The notes below the pieces were generated by a model. It was not told the DNA's origin. It ran no database searches and worked only from the letters and a program-made list of their open reading frames with translations. This document shows, piece by piece, positions 57,286 through 64,000 of a stretch of 64,000 nucleotides of DNA. Within the stretch, counting starts at the first letter, position 1. Every line of letters starts with the position of its first letter. The position numbers and the translations under genes are program-made. The DNA comes from Turbatrix aceti (Eukaryota > Nematoda > Chromadorea > Rhabditida > Panagrolaimidae), in NCBI GenBank assembly GCA_963969345.1, contig OZ017768.1, forward strand, positions 2,086,573-2,150,572, in the 5' to 3' direction.

Positions 57286-58542
57286 ATTGGGACAATGTTG
57301 AAAAACTCAAACCTCCGAACACTCCTCCTTTGTTGTAAAAGTTACCCGGATCGGCATTCTGAGGCTAAAAATTTTAGGTTCCTATTTACAATTGAAAAGT
57401 GTACAAATTACGTGTTTTTCGCGGAGAATATCCTTGATGCTGCCATTGATGGATACCGGCAATGTGTAAAAACATTGACAGCAATAGCTCCAATCTCCGA
57501 GGTAAAAAATTGGGGAGAACAGTAGTCGGAGACGAGGAAAATTCTCCCCGACGGAGAGAGAATCTGTCAGTAAGCTGGTTTATGATTGAATGAATGCAAA
57601 ATTTTGAGCGAATTGCGCTATTTTCACAAATTTGTGTATTTGTTTTCAAAAATAAAAGCTAATGCGCATATTTGTATACAATTGTGATTTTTGAGCTTAT
57701 CTTATTTGTCATATCTGGTTTCGATGATGGAGTCGATGGAGTTGACTCCGAAATTGACTCCGTGAGTCATTTTGATCGAACAAATTTTTGACTTCGATTC
57801 CGACTCCAAACTCCGAAAATTTAACAAACCACATATCTGTAAATTAAAAATTGACACACATTTTGTTATCCAGAAGTCATAATGTAAAACAATCATAAAG
57901 TATTTTCTGCTTGATGACGAACCACGCCATCATCACACCTTCTGACTGTGCATTGTAATGTTGTATACGTATGATATTTATGGGGCGTACGAGTTAGAGA
58001 ATATACTAAATCGTAAATCGTAAATCGTAAATACTTGGTTGTCTTGCCGCTCAGTTGTCCGACGCTTAGTCAGTGTAGCACTATTCTCAATTTGCCGACG
58101 ATCAATATATATGTATGGCACTATAGTATACGCTCATGAGCACATGCGCTTAATAGTCCGAATCTGTCGGACCCTTTACAAGCTGATGCCCTGACATGCC
58201 TGGGAATAACATAACAGAACATTTGAGAAACTAGGAACTAGGATTTTTATGACATTTGAGATTAAGGATACGAACAACCGTCCCGGATCCACTATTCATT
58301 TTAAAATCAGACTCGACGCCATAACTTTTAAGTTCATCGGCCAGAGATGGCAGATGAGCTCAAATGTATGTACAAACCCCTCTTTTCAGGTAGGTTGAAC
58401 CGCGCAAAGCAGCGCATACACTGCAGTTGTGTGCTTATTCTTTCCAGTAAACTACCGTTCCAGTTCTCTATTCCCTATAAATTTGTGCATAAAAACTGGT
58501 ATTCCCGGATACCTTGTCCTTGTGCTCTACCATAACTTTACA
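57286..58542. other. Spacer upstream of lectin gene 3
   Basis: Contains GACTCC-rich short repeats (57725-57820) and three units of AAATCGTAAATCGTA-type 9-mer (58013-58040). A CTATAAA box at about 58470 precedes the lectin gene. No gene supported. Confidence 0.4.
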
Positions 58543-59013
58543 ATGTTCAGCCTCCACGTGTTTATCTGTCTGCTAACAATTGTCCCTTCATTTGGCCAGT
58601 TGTACACGCACTGCCCTCCTCCCTTTTTTCTTCAAATTAGGGGTCAAAAATGCAGTTCTTTCTACAAAGAATTCAAGCCGTTTACCGACGCGCTTACGGC
58701 GTGCGCAAGTCATGGCGGTCACCTGGTTTCAATCAAAAACATCCTTGATGACACGGATCTTAATTTTTACGGAAGAAGGGTTTACAAAGGCCAACCTTTT
58801 TTGATCGGTGCCAACAAAATTGACGATAACACATGGAAGTGGGCGGATGGCACGCCGCTGAACTACACCAACTGGGAAACTGACGTGATCGATTCTCCCG
58901 ATCTGCAGTGTGCTGTTATCAATCTTGCAAATTTTGGCCGGTGGAAGCCAGTCGACTGCTACATGCCTTATCATTATGTATGCGAAATCGCTAAAAAAAA
59001 CCTCAAAAACTGA
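58543..59013 (+). CDS. Secreted C-type lectin-domain protein (3)
   Basis: One exon, 156 residues. Signal peptide about 1-19 (MFSLHVFICLLTIVPSFGQ). The lectin-like domain lacks the CPDG.DHS start of the other two and instead has HCPPPFFLQIRGQKC, then FKPFTDALTACASHGGHLVS, FLIGANKIDDNTWKWADGTP, NYTNWETDV, CAVIN and GRWKPVDCYMPYHYVCE. A potential N-glycosylation site (NYT) sits in the loop where other lectins bind sugar; EPN/QPD and WND are absent. A relic of a similar gene lies just downstream at 59296-59458. Confidence 0.88.
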   Translation: MFSLHVFICLLTIVPSFGQLYTHCPPPFFLQIRGQKCSSFYKEFKPFTDALTACASHGGHLVSIKNILDDTDLNFYGRRVYKGQPFLIGANKIDDNTWKWADGTPLNYTNWETDVIDSPDLQCAVINLANFGRWKPVDCYMPYHYVCEIAKKNLKN

Positions 59014-59295
59014 TTTTTTTTGTTCTCAATGACAATGCTTTGAATTCAAAAATAAACTTTTTTTAAAGTTTTTGTAATTTTTTAAGAATAGGGACATCCT
59101 GTACAATGTTGGATCCGCATTCGAATCCAAAATTCTTGGTCTAAAAATCCGATCCCCAGCCGAAACTCATAAAAATCAAATTTTTGGATCGGTTAAATGA
59201 CAACAAAAAATTTACCATTGCTTTGATGAACTGAACGGAGCGTTGCCAAATACATATGCAGCGCACATGTATGTCTGTTTGTCATTGTTCATTCA

Positions 59296-59458
59296 TTTAA
59301 CCAGTCGATGAAGTTCTGCCTCGACGGCATAGTTCAATTCTTCCATCCAAATCGTTCACAGACGCGCATGCAACGTCTACAGCAAGTGGAAACAAGTCAA
59401 ATGCTATATGCCTCGTTCATTTGCCTTTTCAGTCCCTGCTGCAGATTTCGAATTCTGA
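59296..59458 (+). pseudogene. C-type lectin gene relic
   Basis: The frame SKWKQVKCYMPRSFA (about 59376-59424) matches the closing GRWKPVDCYMPYHY of the lectin just upstream, but no start, signal peptide or rest of the domain is present and one Cys partner region is gone. Best read as the 3' remnant of a tandem duplicate. Confidence 0.55.
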
Positions 59459-59826
59459 TTTTTTGCTTTTGTTGACATTACAAATTTAAACGTAAAAAAT
59501 AAAAATTTTTCTACAACTGTTTGATTTCTAAAGACCAGGGAAAAACAACTGTTACGTCACACTTGTCAATAGAGACTACAGTTCAAATTACTGTAAAGCA
59601 CAAAGCTTTCCTGAGAACTCGGATTGAATACAAAGCAGTCAGTTACTTTCCTCAAACGTCAGGTTGCATTCCAAGTAAAGCAGTTACGACAACGAACTAC
59701 AGGTTGTTCTAAAAGTGCATTCCCCATTCCCAGGCTTTGTCGGCACCCATTATGACCGAAGCAGTGCTCTTACATTGCCTGTAGTTACATCTGTTACTTC
59801 GGGCAGAGCTCCCATCAGGTTCAAAA
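59459..59826. other. Spacer
   Basis: No gene, RNA or ordered repeat seen between the lectin relic and the next small gene. Confidence 0.4.
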
Positions 59827-60096
59827 ATGCTAAAGTACTCCGACTATCATTTTGAGACCGTAACAGGATATCCTCGTTTTGCAGATTTCATGTTTGTGAT
59901 ATGTCTCATGTTTTTTGCATTGTCTATTATTTGTAAGTTTACTTTCAGTAACGCATGTTTTTTTTTTAAAGTTGCCGAAATATTTTCAGTCTCACTGGCA
60001 GCATGCATCTGCAGTTGCATTCAAATGTTCGTCAAAAAGTGCAACAAAAACCAGAAAAGTCCCGAATACGACAAATTTTCAATGAATTATGTTTGA
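59827..60096 (+). CDS. 70-residue single-pass membrane peptide
   Basis: Two exons, 59827-59932 and 59990-60096, with a 57-bp intron (GTAAGT...TTTTCAG). The frame is open across the intron too, which would give 89 residues, but the donor and acceptor are near-consensus and removal leaves one continuous hydrophobic segment (FMFVICLMFFALSIIFSLAA, then CICSCIQMFV) followed by a basic tail (KKCNKNQKS) ending NYV. Cys-rich membrane end (C-I-C-S-C) suggests lipidation (inference). Convergent with porcupine, whose stop is only 120 bp away. Family unknown. Confidence 0.5.
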   Translation: MLKYSDYHFETVTGYPRFADFMFVICLMFFALSIICKFTFSNACFFFKVAEIFSVSLAACICSCIQMFVKKCNKNQKSPEYDKFSMNYV

Positions 60097-60218
60097 CTGG
60101 CACTATGCCTTTTGGCTTACTGTAGCTAGGCTGCGTACCTGTGTATCCACTTTAAAAATGTAAAATGTAATTTTTTGAATGTAATAAAATGATACGTTGA
60201 CGAATACGATACATTTTT

Positions 60219-62422
60219 TTATATCACAAAACTCAACACCAATAATCCCAAAGCGTAAACGTGACCGGCAAAGTTGTATCGACCGTAATGCGCCAGCGCA
60301 TGTTTAGCCGAGTAATCCACTTCCGCGAGATCCAGGTCACCCGTAAATGCCATTCCGGTGTAAATAAGCAGCAGAATATTGGCAAAGGTAAATGCCAAAT
60401 TCAGACCAATCGTTGCAAGTCGCACTAAGACGCTGTTGGCACTTCGATTGTGCGTACATGAACTTTGACAGCGTCGGGACAAAATGCACAGATTTAGGCG
60501 CCGTGCAAGACGTTTGCGGAAAGCTGCAAAACGTTTTTTTTTTATTTTGCAAACGGCATTGCTATTTTTTTCTTACCATTTTCAGCCAAAGCAAAGAATG
60601 CCAAACTGAGGAGAACGGAGGTGATTTGAAATGTTAGACCATGCATAAGGGAACTCACAACAAAGGTCGAGAGGACAGCAAGCGTGATATTGGTTGACTT
60701 GATTTTTTTGTAAACATCTGGAAACAAAAAAATAATTATGGTGTCAACGGACGAACGAACGTGAGAATTTGTCATCATGCTTGTAAACGAACACGCACAA
60801 GCACCATTTTTTAGTAAAACGTTACTTTTGAAAAAATAAAATCGTTTTTTTAGTAAAAATGAAACTATTATAATTATTATACGATTTTTTGTATACTAAA
60901 TAAATTTAATGATAAAACATTACCTTTGTACATCAAAATTTTATTATTTTGTTAGAAGTAACATTAAAATTTCGTACATTTTTCTTACTTTCAAAAATCA
61001 GACCAAATTAAAATCCATAAAATTTTTTTAATTCTATTTATCTATTTTCTCACTTTTAATTGCGATTTTAGTGCATAAAAAGTTCGCTTTTTCTGGTCAT
61101 TTTTACTCCCTTTTACTCCCACCGGTTTAAAAAATAAAATACTATAACATATGTTTTTCGTTATTTTTTAAAGGTTCAAAACTTACAAATGTTCAAAAAA
61201 TCCGACAACGCAGCATTCCATGATACGACCACCTGCGTCATAGACCGCGGCCATTCCACGTCAATTGCATTGACGACCCGTAGATTCGTATTCCGGTAGC
61301 CGGCGACCAAAGCCAGGTGCCACAAAAAGTAAAGAATAAAATACTGATCAAATCGGAAGGATTGGGCCGTGAAATAGTCGTCGATGATCCATGCTTTTCC
61401 TCCCAGCAAATTTGAAATCTGAGGAATAAGACACGCACTGTAGAAAAAACAAGCCGCGATGACACCAAAAAATCCAGAAATCAGGAGCCCGGATTTAAGT
61501 GATGGTAAAAATTTTCTATGAACTTGCAGGTAAGCTTCAAAGGTCGTAAAAAGTCCAAAATAACTGGTAGCAGGGTTGAAAACGTATCCGGCAATTTGGT
61601 ATACGTTGACTTCTTTTTGCGTTCCGTCAGCCAAATCAAAGGCCACGGATACGATTTTCATAACAACGACCATGAGTGATCCACGAAAGGATGTGAATTC
61701 AGATGGGGATGTTAGTTGTTGGCTGAAAAAAAACAAAAAAAGATATAAATTTCGGACGCAAATACTATAATTAAAAAATTTACCATAACAAAATGTAAAA
61801 AATACTTCCAGCTAGCAGGCCAAAACACAGGGTTGGTTGTTGGGTAATTTTCGACAGACGGATGCAAAGAATGAAAAAATATGCAATTACGAAGTATACA
61901 AGTAATGCGATGATACACGTTGAGGTAGATCGATTGTACAGAAAATAGCCGATTCCGAGTAAGGAAACTGATCCGTGTTGCCAGTTTCTGTTTTTTGGAC
62001 CTAAAAGTATTATACTTATTTTATATTTAAAAAATTTTTTGGGCTGAACAATGTTTTTTTTAATCATTTTTTCATAACGTTTTACATAAGTGACATTGAT
62101 CTAAACATAAATCTGTAACATTACTTCCGCTGACAGTAAGATTAACGTTCATTTTTATCGATGTTGCGTTACTTTTGGCATTGCAGGCTGAAATGAAGTA
62201 AAACTTTTTTTGCATAATACTTTTTCAGAGTAACATCACATCAGAGTAACATTGAAATTTCGTTTTCTATACTTTACAATTTGTGCAGTTTTGGGTCTTT
62301 TTGAATCAGTCAAAGATTTTTTTAATGATTCTGGCCTAATTCAATTTGTGTGTTAGTTTTTTTAAAAGTATTTTTAAACTCACATGTTTTTTTTATCAAA
62401 AGTAAAAACATGTTTTCCCCAT
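60219..62422 (-). CDS. mom-1: Porcupine, Wnt O-acyltransferase (MBOAT)
   Basis: Five exons: 62383-62422, 61784-62000, 61187-61722, 60577-60717 and 60219-60523; 412 residues, in frame. Alignment to porcupine is clear: MVVVMKIVSVAFDLADG matches the MIVAMKAVSLGFDL segment; EWPRSMTQVVVSWNAALSDF with LNIYVYK matches the [25 protein letters not shown] segment; SSLMHGLTFQITSVLLSLAF contains the catalytic His of MBOAT enzymes; FRKRLARRLNLCILSRRCQS and CTHNRSAN match RKRLARILS..LSKRCPPDCSH. The enzyme attaches palmitoleate to Wnt proteins in the ER membrane and is needed for their secretion. The first exon is tentative; the protein lacks about 50 residues at the N-terminus relative to the human protein, so another 5' exon may exist beyond a GTTAC repeat in intron 1 or upstream. 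Confidence 0.9.
60810..60985. repeat. GTTAC-type dispersed repeat, degenerate
   Basis: Inside a porcupine intron: AAAACGTTACTTTTGA, then TTTGTTAGAAGTAACATT. Lower similarity than the other copies. Confidence 0.4.
62085..62260 (+). repeat. GTTAC-type dispersed repeat
   Basis: Sense copy in porcupine intron 1: GCGTTACTTTTGGCATTGCA then GGCTGAAATGAAGTAAAAC and AGAGTAACATCAC. Confidence 0.55.
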
Positions 62423-62583
62423 ATCAGCTGTCAAGTTTTGCTATTCAAATTTGCCAATGAGTGATTGCATATTTTCGAACGCTTTTATCAACGATTGCTT
62501 CATTCCAGTTTTACGTGCCACTGGGCGAATACTGCTCTCACACGCTCCATCGTCTGTCTTTCTGGAAGTTGGATCACGATCGT

Positions 62584-63158
62584 ATGACGATGACGGCGGC
62601 TCCGAATGAGTTCTCCGACGTCGACGTGAGTTCTGAGCCAACGCAGAATTTCTTGCTAGGCTTCATCTACGCCACCATGGTATGCTTTGGACTCTTCATC
62701 CTAACATTCTCAGCGTGCTGGAAGAAGAAATCCACGTCTACCACGTCTTCAGAAGGAAATCCGCCAGGCGGCGTGAATAATTCAAAGATGACCGCAACAT
62801 CAAAGTTAGTCCAGGCATCCAAGGCCCAAAAGGCGCAGGCAACACAACAACCAGCCCCTCCAAATCGCAACAAGCCAGAGCCGGAGAAAATAGAGCTGTC
62901 GAGCAGTGGTGGTACAAAGTCCGACGGCAAGGCAAAGGTGCTAGAGGAACGCGAGGTCAGCTTAGCTTTTAGATGCATACACTTTTCGATCCTTGAGTTC
63001 AAAAATTTTGTTTTTAGAAAAAAATTGCACAAGGACTGGTAGTTCGAAGGCAAAGCGATTATCCGGCCTTGGACGACGTCCTCAGCGATCTCTCAAACTC
63101 TGAAACGAAAAAGAACGATACAAAAAGGAACGATACAAAAAAGAAGAATGTTCATTGA
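62584..63158 (+). CDS. Single-pass membrane protein with long basic tail
   Basis: Two exons, 62584-62955 and 63018-63158; 170 residues. A TTCATTCCAG acceptor at about 62510 suggests trans-splicing, after which this is the first ATG; in-frame starts before it would fall upstream of the acceptor. Residues 1-20 are polar, about 21-43 (FLLGFIYATMVCFGLFILTF) one membrane segment, then CWKKKS and a Ser/Lys/Pro/Gln-rich tail with many Lys, ending KKKNVH. Layout (short outside part, one segment, basic tail, terminal His) resembles the PC[FY]V family of the left part, but the diagnostic motifs are absent. Family unknown. Divergent from porcupine, starts 160 bp apart. Confidence 0.55.
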
Positions 63159-63279
63159 AATCGATCGTAATAAACTGGATTTTTTTTTATGGTTTTATGT
63201 GTGTATTGGGGAGGAGAAAAAAGTGGGCCATATCAAGCACAAAAAGTGAACATTATTTTTTTTAATTCAAAAACAAATT

Positions 63280-63475
63280 ATAGTATGTTCAACGAAAAGT
63301 AACAAAATAAGGACAAAATCAGAATGTTACTCCGATCAAAAGTAATACAATAGTGAAAAAAAGTGTTACTCATCTTTAGACTGCAAAATCAAAAGTAACA
63401 TTTTAGCACCAAAAAATGAATGTTATACAAAACTAAATTTACGCTGTAATGTCCCGTGTTACTCATAAAAAAGTA
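63280..63475 (-). repeat. GTTAC-type dispersed repeat
   Basis: Antisense copy: GTTACTCCGATCAAAAGTAA, GTGAAAAAAAGTGTTAC, GACTGCAAAATCAAAAGTAA. It overlaps the 3' end of the small gene at 63463-63780 and supplies its stop codon. Confidence 0.6.
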
Positions 63476-63780
63476 ACACTTTTGCTGCACAAAATTAGCG
63501 ACAAACCAGCTAAAATCCCAAATCCTTTCCAAAGTGCGTCAAAAAACAACGAACCTATACAAAAAATAGCTCTTTGCAAAACCGCGAGCAATATGAGGGG
63601 TTTTATGAGCGTGAATAGAGCTTCCGACGACGAAGAAAGACAAAAGTAAGTCTCGACGAAGGGTTCTTGTTGGCTGTGATGATACTGATGCAGCAACAAT
63701 GCGCGCTCCATCTCATCGTACTCATCTTCATCGTAATCGGCGTAGAACTGAAGCAAGTCGAGATCTGGATTTTGGTTCAT
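63463..63780 (-). CDS. Small acidic protein with two C-terminal hydrophobic segments
   Basis: One-exon frame of 105 residues from the ATG at 63778-63780. Residues 1-35 are acidic (DLLQFYADYDEDEYDEMERA), followed by His/Gln-rich HQYHHSQQEP and two hydrophobic segments (ALFTLIKPLILLAVLQRAIF and FGILAGLSLILCS). The last residues read into a GTTAC-type repeat. The frame continues upstream of the chosen ATG to 63945 but through T-rich sequence. Unrecognised; may instead splice out before the repeat. Confidence 0.4.
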   Translation of the reverse strand: MNQNPDLDLLQFYADYDEDEYDEMERALLLHQYHHSQQEPFVETYFCLSSSSEALFTLIKPLILLAVLQRAIFCIGSLFFDALWKGFGILAGLSLILCSKSVTFL

Positions 63781-64000
63781 TTTTTTTTTGTGGAAAAAAA
63801 TCGATCGAGGAACAAAACAATTTTTCTTTTCGGCGAACAAGTAACAAAACAAGGAAGAAAGGTCAGCAACCAGTGAAGAAGCAAACACTCGGTTCGCCCC
63901 TCTTCGCCGCCATCGTAAAAAAAGCGAGAAGAAGAGGAGCATCATAAATTCCCTGAAAGTGCGATTTATGGGAATTTATGGTTTTTGGACTATTGATTAG
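63781..64000. other. Window end
   Basis: T-rich leader of the minus-strand gene, then about 150 bp including GAAGAGGAGC; nothing further can be assigned. Confidence 0.35.

Noticed and set aside
1..64000. tRNA genes
   Set aside because: No stretch with A- and B-box signatures plus a cloverleaf was found by eye; a covariance search would be decisive.

Overview
This is nuclear DNA from a nematode. The evidence is the gene set (an ELT-2-like GATA factor, muscleblind/mbl-1, porcupine/mom-1, a Skp1-related protein, small secreted C-type lectins, Gly/Trp-rich secreted peptides), introns of about 50 bp ending in TTTTCAG, and 3' splice-acceptor sequences just upstream of several start codons, as in trans-spliced nematode genes. 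I see no species-specific mark. All exon models below were derived by eye from splice sites, frame and family alignment.

Left part, 1-17.3 kb, is gene-dense. A 5'-truncated member of an unrecognised small protein family (1-494) faces MED20/mdt-20 (646-1775). Next come two copies of a divergent two-gene module: family member (-) 2736-3386 with GATA factor A (+) 4368-5322, then family member (-) 5914-6387 with GATA factor B (+) 8117-9766. Both intergenic spaces carry an almost identical block of about 250 bp holding two TTATCAG (GATA) sites. After that come a Skp1-related gene, three Gly/Trp-rich secreted precursors that share a W-KR-D-plus-9 ending, an RNF216/TRIAD3-like RBR ubiquitin ligase and a C-type lectin gene.

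17.8-25.2 kb is repeat territory. A multi-exon gene of unknown function (22310-23553, -) has lost its acidic C-terminus to a 3.3-kb fold-back (palindromic) transposon at 18788-22324. An adjacent decayed copy of the same gene lies at 17825-18102. The 200-N gap in the right arm appears, from the left arm, to stand for about one base. A second fold-back element lies at 24290-25131.

25.2-45.5 kb is about 20 kb with no convincing gene. It is AT- and homopolymer-rich, holds simple repeats, dispersed GTTAC-type repeats and a third fold-back element (39693-40582), and lies directly upstream of mbl-1 (45576-51839, five exons).

53-64 kb returns to small genes: a partial membrane protein, a type II-like single-pass protein, two more C-type lectins plus a relic of one, a 70-residue membrane peptide, porcupine (60219-62422, -), another single-pass basic-tailed protein and a small two-segment membrane protein. 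Single-pass proteins with little similarity to known families are over-represented at both ends of the window. The best candidates for something undescribed are the PC[FY]V/VEELAA family paired with GATA factors, the WKRD peptide cluster, and the family of fold-back transposons.
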